Shown: positions 1-7,439, counted from the stretch's first letter. The stretch: DNA of 64,000 nucleotides from UBA4971 sp900019985 (GCA_050949175.1 JBMNFG010000010.1:248001-312000); one strand, 5' to 3'. Numbers and translations: made by a program. Notes: generated by a model from the sequence alone, not told the origin.

Positions 1-49
1 GGACAAAGCCGGGCCCCTCACGCGTCATTTAACACGTCATAAGGACTTC

Positions 50-1312
50 TCACGCCGTTTCTTCGCGTTTTTTCACTTTTCGGTCATGGAACACTATTTG
101 AGGTTTTGCCTTTTCATTTATGGTCTCTTCGGTCACCAATACTTTCTTCACATCCTGCCTCGACGGGATCTCATACATAATGTCAAGCATGGTTCTTTCC
201 ATTATTGACCGAAGTCCCCGTGCACCTGTGTTCAGAGCAATAGCCTTCCTTGCCACTGCCTTCAGGGCTTCATCTGTAATCTCTAACTCAACGCCGTCCA
301 GTTCAAACATTTTCTTAAACTGCTTTGCCAACGCATTCCTGGGTTCAGTCAGAATCCTCACCAGTGCGTCTTCATCAAGGGCGTCCAACACGACTACCAC
401 TGGAAGGCGCCCGATGAATTCCGGAATAAGCCCGTACTTGAGTAGGTCTTCAGGCATAACCTGCCTCAAGGTATCTCCGATATTCATGTTTACCTTAGGC
501 TTTACCTCTGCTCCGAACCCCAGTATTGACCTGCCTATACGGTTGTTTATGATCTTGTCAAGCCCGTCAAACGCGCCTCCGCATATGAACAGGATGTTCG
601 TTGTATCGATCTGTATAAACTCCTGGTGAGGGTGTTTCCGTCCACCCTGGGGTGGGACGCTTGCCATAGTACCTTCAAATATCTTCAAAAGTGCCTGCTG
701 GACACCTTCACCTGAGACATCCCGAGTTATCGAAGGGTTTTCCGACTTCCGAGCTATTTTGTCTACCTCGTCAACGTAAACAATGCCGCGCTCAGCCCGT
801 TCAATGTCATAGTCAGCAGCCTGAATAAGTCGGAGAAGAATATTTTCCACGTCTTCTCCCACATACCCGGCTTCAGTAAGAGAAGTCGCATCAGAAATGG
901 CAAAGGGTACGTTCAGGATCTTGGCCAGCGTCTGAGCGAGCAAGGTCTTCCCAACTCCTGTCGGGCCAAGAAGGAGAATATTGCTTTTTTGAAGCTCCAC
1001 ATCGTCTACACGAGTGTTTGCTCCGATACGTTTGTAATGGTTATAGACTGCAACTGCCAGAGTTTTCTTAGCCTCTTCCTGACCAATGACATATTGATCG
1101 AGGATTTCCTTAATCTCCTTGGGCTTCGGGATATTGCAGAGCTCGATATCGGCTTCCTCGCCTAGCTCTTCTTCGATGATCTCGTTGCAGAGCTCGATAC
1201 ATTCATCGCAGATATAGACGCCCGGGCCTGCAATCAGCTTCTTGACCTGATCTTGAGCCTTGCCACAGAACGAGCATTTCGGTTGGCCTTTTTCATCGCC
1301 GAACCTGAACAC
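50..1312 (-). CDS. clpX: ClpX, ATP-binding unfoldase subunit of ClpXP protease
   Basis: This AAA+ unfoldase recognises substrates and threads them into ClpP in the cytoplasm. The 420-residue length is normal for the family. Seen directly: an N-terminal zinc-binding domain with two CxxC pairs (C13/C16 and C35/C38), Walker A GPTGVGKT at about 116-123, the pore loop GYVGE at about 149-153, and Walker B ending VDEVDK at about 180-185. The start is GTG, with a GGGGGTGG ribosome binding site just upstream. The gene lies 11 bases downstream of clpP, and tig precedes both, the usual tig-clpP-clpX order, so the three are probably co-transcribed. Nothing recognisable lies in the 49 bases between its stop and the window edge. 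Confidence 0.97.
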   Translation of the reverse strand: MFRFGDEKGQPKCSFCGKAQDQVKKLIAGPGVYICDECIELCNEIIEEELGEEADIELCNIPKPKEIKEILDQYVIGQEEAKKTLAVAVYNHYKRIGANTRVDDVELQKSNILLLGPTGVGKTLLAQTLAKILNVPFAISDATSLTEAGYVGEDVENILLRLIQAADYDIERAERGIVYVDEVDKIARKSENPSITRDVSGEGVQQALLKIFEGTMASVPPQGGRKHPHQEFIQIDTTNILFICGGAFDGLDKIINNRIGRSILGFGAEVKPKVNMNIGDTLRQVMPEDLLKYGLIPEFIGRLPVVVVLDALDEDALVRILTEPRNALAKQFKKMFELDGVELEITDEALKAVARKAIALNTGARGLRSIMERTMLDIMYEIPSRQDVKKVLVTEETINEKAKPQIVFHDRKVKKREETA

Positions 1313-1323
1313 CCTACCACCCC

Positions 1324-1908
1324 CTATTTTCTGGGACTGAATATCTCGTCGATGATCCCGTAATCCTTAGCTTCCTGAGCAGACATGAAAAAGTTCCTGT
1401 CAGTGTCTGTCATTATCTTTTCCATAGGTTGGCCTGTATGCTTAGATAGTATTTCCTGAGTTACCTCTCGCAACCGCACAATTTCCCTCGCTTGAATCTC
1501 TATATCAGTTGCTTGGCCCTGAGCGCCGCCTAACGGTTGATGGATCATTACCCTGGAATAAGGCAATGCATATCTCTTTCCTTTTGCCCCTGCAGTGAGC
1601 AGTAACGCCCCCATGCTGGCAGCCATTCCGATACAGAATGTGGCCACGTCAGGCTTTATGTACTGCATTGTATCGTAAATCGCAAGTCCTGCAGTGACTA
1701 CACCGCCGGGGCTGTTAATGTAAAGGTTAATATCCTTCTCAGGGTCTTCACCTTGTAAGAAAAGCATCTGTGCAATTACCAGATTTGCTACTGTGTCGTC
1801 TATCGGTCCTCCGAGGAAAATGATCCTGTCCTTAAGTAATCTGGAATATATGTCATAAGCTCTTTCTCCTCGACTTGTTTGCTCAACCACAATAGGAACA
1901 AGGTTCAC
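1324..1908 (-). CDS. clpP: ClpP, serine protease subunit
   Basis: This is the proteolytic barrel subunit that degrades proteins fed by ClpX or other Clp ATPases. Its 194 residues match the standard length without a propeptide. The catalytic serine lies in GMAASMG (about S98), the histidine in MIHQPLGG (about H123), and the aspartate in the DTDRNFF region (about 170). The start is GTG with a GGAGG site about 10 bases upstream. It lies between tig and clpX and is probably in one transcript with them. Confidence 0.97.
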   Translation of the reverse strand: MNLVPIVVEQTSRGERAYDIYSRLLKDRIIFLGGPIDDTVANLVIAQMLFLQGEDPEKDINLYINSPGGVVTAGLAIYDTMQYIKPDVATFCIGMAASMGALLLTAGAKGKRYALPYSRVMIHQPLGGAQGQATDIEIQAREIVRLREVTQEILSKHTGQPMEKIMTDTDRNFFMSAQEAKDYGIIDEIFSPRK

Positions 1909-1934
1909 TTATACTCATCCTCCCTGTTCTATGC

Positions 1935-3230
1935 CTATTCTCCTCCGGCTATTTCCGCTAGGCGCTTCTTGGTTTTCTCTATTATGATTGCATCCTCTAT
2001 TTGCCTAATACGTCCGGAGTGCGTAAGTAGTTCCTTCATATCTTCAAATGTAGTATCTCTGTACTGTGCAAGAAGTCTAACTCGTTCGTTGACTTCGTCA
2101 TCTGACGCCTCGAATCCTTCAGCCTTAGCGATGGCTTCCAAGACAAATTCTGCCTTAACACCTTTGTATGCATCATCCCGATAATTACTGCGTAAGTCCT
2201 CTTTATCAATACCGACAGACTCAAGATATCCTTCTAAAGATAAGCCTTGCTGAACGAGATTAGCCTCGAAGTCATGGAGCATCCTATCGACCTCTCGCTC
2301 GACTAAGACTTCCGGGACATCAACTTCAGCCTCCTCGGTGATCTTGTCTACTACCTTATCTATATATTCGGCTTCAAAACGTTCCTTGACGACCTTTTCC
2401 ATTGTCTCTCGGATTCTTTCACGAAGAGCGTCAACGCTCTCAAAATCGCCTACTGCCTTTGCGAACTCTTCGTTGAGTTCAGGCAGTTCCTTCTTGCGGA
2501 TACCGTCTATCTTGACAGTGGCAATACCTTGTTTTCCTGCAACTTCTGTATCGACAAAATGCTCAGGCAAGGTCACTTCGATTTCTGCTTCTTCGCCTAC
2601 CTTAAGGCCGACGAGGTGTTTGCTTATCCCTAAAAAGTCACCTTTTTCGCTGCCTGCTTGCATCAGAACGGGATCATCGCCAAGTCCGAGGTCTACAGGT
2701 TCACCATCACAGGAAATGCTGAGTCTGGCCAACACATAGTCTTCTTCAATAACATCCTCGCGATCTACAGTTGCGAACACAGCTTGGTTTTCGCGGAGGC
2801 GCTCAATCTGGCTGTCCACGTCTTCCTCACTGACTTCCGGGATCTCCCTTTCTATACGGATCTCTTTATAATCCGGAAGCTTCACCTCAGGCCTGACGAG
2901 AACTCTAGCGGTAAACTTCACAGGTTTGCCCTCTTCAGCCTCGGTAACGCTAAACTCAGGCTCATCAATTGGGTCTATCCCGGTTTCCTTGATCGCCTCG
3001 ATGTACGCTTCAGGTATTATCCTCTTCAACGCATCTTCAATAAGGGTTGCCTTACCGATGCGCATCTCCAAGATCTGCCTGGGAACCCTTCCTTTTCTAA
3101 ATCCCGGAATACTGACCCGATATGAATACCTGCGATAGCTTTCATCCAGGGACCTTTGGAACTCGCTCTCATCTACTTCAATGCTTAGATGAGCAAAACT
3201 ATCTTCTAGTTTTTCCACTGTTGCTTTCAC
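1935..3230 (-). CDS. tig: Trigger factor, ribosome-associated chaperone
   Basis: Trigger factor binds at the ribosomal exit tunnel, shields nascent chains and has an FKBP-type prolyl isomerase domain. The 431 residues show the usual three parts: an N-terminal ribosome-binding domain with the FRKGRVPR signature near residue 45, a central FKBP domain at about 150-240, and a long helical C-terminal chaperone domain. The start is GTG, preceded by GGGGTGG. It heads the tig-clpP-clpX group; a candidate promoter lies 56-84 bases upstream of the start. Confidence 0.97.
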   Translation of the reverse strand: MKATVEKLEDSFAHLSIEVDESEFQRSLDESYRRYSYRVSIPGFRKGRVPRQILEMRIGKATLIEDALKRIIPEAYIEAIKETGIDPIDEPEFSVTEAEEGKPVKFTARVLVRPEVKLPDYKEIRIEREIPEVSEEDVDSQIERLRENQAVFATVDREDVIEEDYVLARLSISCDGEPVDLGLGDDPVLMQAGSEKGDFLGISKHLVGLKVGEEAEIEVTLPEHFVDTEVAGKQGIATVKIDGIRKKELPELNEEFAKAVGDFESVDALRERIRETMEKVVKERFEAEYIDKVVDKITEEAEVDVPEVLVEREVDRMLHDFEANLVQQGLSLEGYLESVGIDKEDLRSNYRDDAYKGVKAEFVLEAIAKAEGFEASDDEVNERVRLLAQYRDTTFEDMKELLTHSGRIRQIEDAIIIEKTKKRLAEIAGGE

Positions 3231-3285
3231 TTATGTCCACCCCGCCGTCAAGAACTAGATGTCACGGTTATCCTGCCGTGGCCGG

Positions 3286-3314
3286 AAGATATATAATGAT
3301 AAAGTACGAGTCAA
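3286..3314 (-). promoter_or_regulatory. Candidate sigma-A promoter of tig
   Basis: On the minus strand the sequence reads TTGACT, a 17-base spacer, then TATCTT. Spacing is ideal and both hexamers are close to consensus. It faces tig, whose GTG lies 56 bases downstream of the -10 box. Confidence 0.6.
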
Positions 3315-3503
3315 AAAATTCTTGGGCAAACAAAAACAATACCTCGGTAGACAACTTGACCGCATCTGCCGAGGCAGTGATCTCCACAGTTAAAGATCAT
3401 TCAGCCGGTAATATTTTATCACGCAACACGATGCTTTGTAAAGCTCGCGAATTGAAGGAATTTTGCGACCTGCGTCGAATACAGTTTTAGAGTCTCAGAA
3501 TAG

Positions 3504-3612
3504 GATCTCCGAGTCCCCTGGCCTACGGCAAATGCTATGGCAGGCGGACCGTTAGGGTGCTATTAGGAAACTTAGGCGCCTCCCATTGCGGAAAGGAGAG
3601 CAAAAAGCAACA
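3504..3612 (+). promoter_or_regulatory. Molybdenum cofactor (Moco/tungsten cofactor) riboswitch
   Basis: The 3' half carries the hallmark GCCTCCC, a 5-base gap, GGAAAGGAG, then AGCAAAAAGC (3578-3608), which lines up with the E. coli moaA leader (GCCTCCC..GGAAAGG..). Basal stem P1 is TCTCC (3506-3510) with GGAGA (3595-3599). A hairpin with the loop region TTAGGAAACT sits just before the GCCTCCC strand, as in Moco RNAs. An intrinsic terminator follows within 20 bases, the usual arrangement for control by attenuation. Moco riboswitches normally precede Moco synthesis, transport or molybdoenzyme genes. Here no plus-strand gene lies downstream for more than 30 kb, only a structured RNA and then the tail of a minus-strand Moco-related operon. 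The class assignment is from memory of the motif, not a covariance search. Confidence 0.8.
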
Positions 3613-3628
3613 GCCGATTTGAAACCGG

Positions 3629-3666
3629 CCGGGTTCTGCTCTTTTCCGCAGAACCCGGTTTCTTTG
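3629..3666 (+). terminator. Intrinsic terminator of the Moco riboswitch transcript
   Basis: An 11-bp perfect stem CCGGGTTCTGC / GCAGAACCCGG (3629-3639 and 3648-3658) with an 8-base loop is followed by TTTTCTTT. The upstream GAAACCGG (3621-3628) can also pair with CCGGTTTC on the 3' side, giving a possible competing antiterminator. No T-run follows the hairpin on the minus strand, so the direction is plus. Confidence 0.85.
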
Positions 3667-3722
3667 TCTCTAGGGATAACGGGAAATACAACCGGTTAAC
3701 CGTCCTAAGGAATAACACTATT

Positions 3723-3841
3723 GGTTGCCGGCACGAGTCTTGCGAGCGCATGTAGATTTCGGCTTTAGCCTGCAGGCCGACCTACTTATTAGAGCGTTCT
3801 CGAGGCACCATCCCTCATTTGTTTATCCGGTGCCGGCAACC
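3723..3841 (+). ncRNA. Unidentified structured RNA closed by a 12-bp stem
   Basis: A perfect 12-bp inverted repeat GGTTGCCGGCAC (3723-3734) / GTGCCGGCAACC (3830-3841) encloses nested stems: CGAGCGC (3743-3749) with GCG-TT-CTCG (3794-3802), and GTAG..TCGGC (3752-3763) with GCCGA..CTAC (3776-3785). A T-rich run (3846-3862) follows on the plus strand, so it would end like an intrinsic terminator. A local hairpin GGCACC (3804-3809) / GGTGCC (3829-3834) would compete with the closing stem, so the RNA could switch between two folds. It lacks the hallmarks of 5S rRNA, SRP RNA, tRNA-Sec, tmRNA or T-box RNA. The class is unknown; whether it is transcribed is inference. Confidence 0.5.
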
Positions 3842-3869
3842 TGTATTTTCCTTGATTTTTTTCCTATTG

Positions 3870-4025
3870 TCACTCGTAGGTTGCAAGCACGTCGCGGCGT
3901 ATCTCGTCAGCCCACTCGGAGAGTCTCCTTATACGGCCTGACAATTCCTCACGACTTACAGGTTCTCCCCATCCGTACCTGCGTATGTCAGTAATGTCTG
4001 ATCCCGCTGAATCCGCTGTAAACAT
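3870..4025 (-). CDS. Small hypothetical protein at the 3' end of the fdhD operon
   Basis: The frame can encode about 51 residues from an ATG at 4025 (67 from an ATG at 4073). The C-terminal half is charged and helical (RYGWGEPV, then EELSGRIRRLSEWADEIRRD). It overlaps the out-of-frame C-terminal segment of fdhD, so most of its unique sequence lies after position 3988. No family was recognised. It could be a real small protein, the tail of another lost gene, or chance. Confidence 0.3.
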   Translation of the reverse strand: MFTADSAGSDITDIRRYGWGEPVSREELSGRIRRLSEWADEIRRDVLATYE

Positions 4026-4783
4026 TGAAGCGGTTTGATCTGGCAAAACCGACGAGGGTAAGCTCGCGCTCATGGGCCAGCTTGACTGCCTTGTCAGTCG
4101 GGGCGGACAGGTGACACCAAAATCGGAGTCCTCAGCCTACAAGCCTTGCCGACTATTTCAGAAGACGCTCTTGCGCTTATAAAGAGTATTTTATCTGAGG
4201 CGTTAACATGGTTCAGAAGGCAGTATCCAACAACCTTATCAATGGCGTTACACCGTCCTATATCCTCGCGGAGCAAGATAATACCCTTGCCATCACTTAT
4301 AGCTACCGCATGGCTGCCTCCGGTCTCATGAAACAGATGACAGCTCTTCTCAAACTCGTTCATGAGTCTTATCAAGTCATTTGGGTCAAGTGGATCTACA
4401 TCCCATAGGGCTGTTGTTTCGGGGCAATCGGTGGAGCAACCACTGGAAGAACCGGCTAGGCAGTCACCGGGGTGTTCATTCAGGTAACTACATGGGCACT
4501 CATTAAGGCTGTCGGATTTAGAAGCAACGACGTAAACCCTTCCCTGCGTCTCATCTACTTTCAGTGACTCCACCCGCTTAATGGAATCAATCATCCCGCT
4601 GCAGTAGAGATAGCCTGCGGCAAGTTCAGAGAGGTGTCGAGGCGTAGCTGTCAACTTGACGAGTTCATGTCCGTTCAGAACAACGGTAATCTCGGCTTCT
4701 GCTGCAACCTCATCCTTCTCCGAAAGCCACTTGCAATCGCGAAACCTCAAAACATCAACAGCAGCCACAGGCTTATTGGACAT
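3988..4783 (-). pseudogene. fdhD: FdhD-like sulfurtransferase, interrupted by a frameshift
   Basis: FdhD moves sulfur from a cysteine desulfurase to molybdenum cofactor for formate dehydrogenase-type enzymes. The first frame (4094-4783, 229 codons) carries the conserved FHETGGSHA and EDIGRCNAIDK segments and ILVS, then runs into a stop. The expected C-terminus (SAPTDKAVKLA, then LTLVGFAR..RFNVY) continues in the next frame to a TGA at 3988. One extra base near 4100, in the codons just before SAPT, explains the break. The usual GRHN reads GRCN here, and the cysteine-loop equivalent reads GCSTDC. Start overlaps the end of mobA by 11 bases. The break is either a real inactivating mutation or a sequencing error; two neighbouring genes are also damaged. 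Confidence 0.85.
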
Positions 4784-5375
4784 CTGATTTCGCCTCCAGG
4801 AGAGTATGGGCTGATTCCAGGTCGGCCCAGGTGTTGATGTTGAAGAAACTTAGAAACGAAGGGCCGAACTTCCTTGTAATGTCCTCACTAATATGATAGA
4901 CCCTAAGAGGTGCGATGAGGAGACTCGCTAACTTGCGATTATCTTGCTCAAGATGAGTTCTTATTATATCCAAAACCCTCTTGTCGTAAAAGGCATGCAG
5001 TGGCTCAATAAAGCGCCCAATACGCGGAATCACCACGTCGTATCTTGAGGCATACGATTTCATGTAGCAAATGAGGCCCTTGTTCAAGAAAGGCATATCG
5101 CAACCGCATACAAAGTTCACCTTATCATAAGTTGCCATTAAGCCTGCTTCAAGGCCTCCAAGGGGTCCTTTACCGGGGTGGGTGTCAGTGACTACGCGGC
5201 CTGGAAAGGCCGAATAGAGACTGGGGTCATTAGTGACAAGAATCAATTCGTCAAACAGTGGCTTTAGCCTTTCAACCACCCTATCTAGCAAGGTTTTACC
5301 TGCTAGCAGCTGTAGAGTTTTTCTTATCCCTCCCATTCTCTTGGAAGTTCCCCCTGCAAGGATTATTCCGGCCAT
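4773..5375 (-). CDS. mobA: MobA-like molybdenum cofactor guanylyltransferase
   Basis: MobA couples GMP to molybdopterin to make the bis-MGD or MGD cofactor. The 200-residue frame has the nucleotidyltransferase signature LAGGTSKRMGG at residues 6-16, the GKGPLGGLEAGL segment and the metal-binding CDMPF. The frame looks intact, unlike its neighbours. It overlaps both flanking genes by 11-13 bases, which points to translational coupling in one operon. A CTP-using relative (MocA) is possible, since the nearby Mo hydroxylase would use MCD or MPT rather than MGD. Confidence 0.85.
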   Translation of the reverse strand: MAGIILAGGTSKRMGGIRKTLQLLAGKTLLDRVVERLKPLFDELILVTNDPSLYSAFPGRVVTDTHPGKGPLGGLEAGLMATYDKVNFVCGCDMPFLNKGLICYMKSYASRYDVVIPRIGRFIEPLHAFYDKRVLDIIRTHLEQDNRKLASLLIAPLRVYHISEDITRKFGPSFLSFFNINTWADLESAHTLLEAKSDVQ

Positions 5376-6244
5376 GCTGTCACACCTTTGCTGAGAAATG
5401 CTTCACAGCCTCTCTCAATAAAGAGCACGAACAGTGATGCCGTGATGAGGTCAGCTGTAGTCCCCGGGTTAAGGTGGTTATTGTCATCCCTCAAATAACT
5501 GTCCAAGTTCGCTTTAGCCTTCTTCCAATCATCCGAGCCGTGTCCTCCTGCATCCAAGGTTTCTTTCGCCATTGTTGACACTTCTTCGGCTCTCTCTCGG
5601 CCAACCTTTCTTGCAATCAATGTATCAGGTACCTCAGATAAGACTGTCAAGAAGGCTTGGACTACGGCGTCACTCCAGGACCTTAGTTCAGCCCTGGCTT
5701 TGAGCAGAGCAGGATATCCCAGAGTGAATGTAATCCGGTAATCAGAACAATACTCCAGAGCGATGCTGTCCCTGTCTTTCGCAAGACGCATAGCCTCAAG
5801 CAATGTGATTGTGGGCTCATCTCTTACGTCGTGTTTGTCTACCTTTCCAATGCCGCCCGGCTATGTTTCCCTGATAGCAAGATAAGCCTTTCGGCAATCA
5901 TCTACTGTAAGCGTCTTCAGTACATTACTTAGACGATTACGCAAAGAAGTAGGTGTTTTGTCTAATGCAGCCTTTGCCAGGGGTGCGAGAAGAAGAATCA
6001 TCCCCAGGTTTGTGTTGGATTTGACATACTGTGCTGATGCCCGGCGTGCCGTCAAAATCAAATCTCCCACTGTGAGCTTATCTGCCTCGGCAAACACGAG
6101 AGCTGCCGCCCATGCAGATATTAGAAAATCCTCACACGTAGTATCCTGGAAATCATGGTAGCGCGTGACATTTCCCGGTTTCGGCGCCATCACTTCAACA
6201 ATGGACGCCAGCCCAAAAGCTTTGGCTACTTCCTCTGGTGTTAT
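5363..6244 (-). pseudogene. CitG/MJ1224-like triphosphoribosyl-dephospho-CoA synthase family gene with in-frame TAG
   Basis: The upstream part (APKPGNVTRYHDF, then DLILTARRA, SNTNLGMILLLAPLA) and the downstream part (PGGIGKV, LLEAMRLA, DRDSIALEY, TTADLITASLFVLF) are the N- and C-terminal halves of one CitG-family protein of about 290 residues. They are in the same frame, separated only by a TAG at 5861-5863, just before PGG, where relatives carry a sense residue such as Ser or Asn. The expected N-terminus (TPEEVAKAFGLASIVEV) lacks a normal start: the reading frame begins at CTG or ATA after a strong GGGAGGGGAGG site, overlapping the stop of the preceding gene. TAG ends glmM and xdhC in this window, so it works as a stop. 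In tetrahydromethanopterin-linked clusters such genes sit beside RFAP synthase and ATP-grasp genes, as here. Confidence 0.8.
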
Positions 6245-6540
6245 CAGCAGCCTCCCCTCCCGTTTAAGACGAAGTCCGCAATCTCATCTGCTATGTCAAT
6301 GTCAGATACTCTTTGAAGGCCTTCCCATCCCGGAACCCCGTTCACCTCAAGGACGAACTCCTCCCAGTCTCGAGAACGAACAATATCTACCCCTGCATAC
6401 AGACAACCAATGGCCTCTGCTGCCTTGAACGCCAAATACTCTTGGCGGTCGGTAAGCTCAACAGGGCAACCTATAGCTCCTTGTGCGATGTTGGTTCTCC
6501 AGTTCGGCCTCCTGCCTGTCAAATCCCCTTGGTATTCCAC
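6244..6540 (-). pseudogene. C-terminal fragment of a RimK/MptN-type ATP-grasp ligase
   Basis: The 98-codon frame holds only the last third of an ATP-grasp amino acid ligase: RRPNWRTNIAQGA, then GVDIVRSRDWEEFVLEVNGVPGWEGLQ, which includes the metal-binding E-x-N of the active site. The N-terminal two thirds of the fold are missing. The 5' part overlaps, in another frame, the end of the truncated RFAP synthase fragment, as expected after an internal deletion that fused two adjacent genes. The remnant cannot be a working ligase by itself. Confidence 0.8.
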
Positions 6541-6997
6541 CGGCTACCACGAGGCCGCCGTGTTCGAACAGCCCCAAACATGCGTCGGCGCGGAACCCTC
6601 GTAATACTATGCGTGCAATATCTTCCATTTCGCACCTGACATTATGGAGACGCGCCAGGATTATGCCAACTGCCATCCTCAACTGGACAGACGATCCAAA
6701 GCCGACATGAACCGGAATTGTCTCCTTTACCCGTAGCTTGGCTCCGCCTTTTATCCCGGCTTTTGAAAGGAAGTCACCGGCGATGTCTCTTACTCTCCGG
6801 GCATCGTTGCCGAAGACGTTCAATTCATGGTGCTCCTCAGCTAATATGACAATCTTAGGGTCTTCAAGAGCCACCCCGATACCTCCGTACATGCGCCCCA
6901 GGGAACCGTTGAGATCCAACTGTCCCAAGTGCAACCGAGAGTGGGCTTCAACCCTCAACATCCAAGTCACCAACCTTTCAGGCATCGACGCTCTCAT
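6458..6997 (-). pseudogene. N-terminal fragment of beta-ribofuranosylaminobenzene 5'-phosphate synthase (MptG-like)
   Basis: RFAP synthase makes the first committed intermediate of tetrahydromethanopterin; it belongs to the GHMP superfamily. The fragment shows RVEAHSRLHLGQLDLNG, GRMYGGIGVALEDP, IPVHVGFGSSVQL and LFEHGGLVVAGG, then loses homology and stops at about 179 codons, roughly half the usual 320-330. The ATP-grasp fragment takes over in a different frame at about 6500-6530. Start is ambiguous: ATG at 6997, or ATG at 6961 (MLRVEAHSRLH), which fits homologues better. Confidence 0.8.
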
Positions 6998-7178
6998 CCT
7001 GCACGGGAGCTACCAATCTAAACCAGCGTATGCAACTACAACCAAGCCAACTAAATTCTGACATACTTGAATTCTTTTGTAAGGCTCCGTGGCAACCGAA
7101 GGTTGCCGTAAGAATACCGCCACTTTTCTCAGCCGTGGAGTTGGGGAGGGCTGTCTCCGCTCCTACGGGGTTCACTCG

Positions 7179-7278
7179 CACTCCCCCGGAGGGGAGTGAC
7201 ATTTTCTCAGGGCGCTTATAGGGTGACGTTATCACAGACCGATCACAGAATACCGTGACTCCACTTGACGCCCTGAGA
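7179..7278. repeat. Palindromic intergenic region between the decayed operon and tRNA-His
   Basis: This is part of a 365-base gene-free stretch (6998-7362). Seen: a hairpin CACTCCCC-CGGA-GGGGAGTG (7179-7198) followed on the plus strand by ACATTTTCT, a weak terminator candidate; a perfect 10-bp inverted repeat TCTCAGGGCG (7205-7214) / CGCCCTGAGA (7269-7278); inside it two direct copies of ATCACA (plus strand), 11 bases apart, reading TGTGAT on the minus strand. Further left is a UUCG-like stem GGCAAC / GTTGCC (7091-7107). I recognise no riboswitch class here. Confidence 0.5.
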
Positions 7279-7293
7279 CTTGTGTGCTATCCT
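7265..7293 (+). promoter_or_regulatory. Candidate promoter of tRNA-His
   Basis: TTGACG (7265-7270), a 17-base spacer, then TATCCT (7288-7293), facing the tRNA, whose mature 5' end is about 70 bases downstream. Confidence 0.5.
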
Positions 7294-7362
7294 GTAAATG
7301 CATTTAAATACGCTGTTTAGATTTCCATCGACGGCATCAAACGAATAGCTTGTGATTTACGT

Positions 7363-7439
7363 GGTAGATGTAGCTCAACGGTGAGAGCGCTGGACTGTGG
7401 CTCCAGAGGTTGCGGGTTCGAATCCCGTCATCTACCCCA
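7363..7439 (+). tRNA. tRNA-His (anticodon GTG)
   Basis: The cloverleaf is clear: acceptor GTAGATG / CATCTAC, D arm TAGCTCAACGGTGAGAGC, anticodon arm CTGGA-CT-GTG-GC-TCCAG, and T arm with GGTTCGAATCC. An extra 5' G (position -1, base 7363) pairs with the discriminator C73, the identity mark of tRNA-His, and CCA is encoded. It stands alone on the plus strand and converges on the malonate decarboxylase operon, with only about 35 bases between its 3' end and the mdcB stop. Confidence 0.97.

Noticed and set aside
3672..3716. Short resemblance to 23S rRNA and homing endonuclease target words (TAGGGATAACGGG, GTCCTAAGGAATAAC)
   Set aside because: Only short scattered words match and their order and flanks differ from rRNA; treated as coincidence.
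3723..3841. tRNA-Sec, 5S rRNA, SRP RNA or MITE
   Set aside because: No T-arm or TCA anticodon, no CCGAAC or GGAAG-type landmarks; no exact target-site duplication at the 12-bp repeat ends.
3725..3994. Open frame of 89 codons from TTG on the plus strand behind the riboswitch
   Set aside because: It begins inside the closing stem of the structured RNA, lacks a ribosome site and encodes a low-quality composition; it would overlap the fdhD end in antisense.
5861..5863. Pyrrolysine or other recoding at TAG
   Set aside because: Other genes here end in TAG, no pyl genes are visible, and neighbours are also broken; simple inactivation fits better.
6978..7235. 85-codon minus-strand frame upstream of the RFAP fragment
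   Set aside because: It runs across strong hairpins, has no recognisable motif or ribosome site and looks like non-coding sequence.
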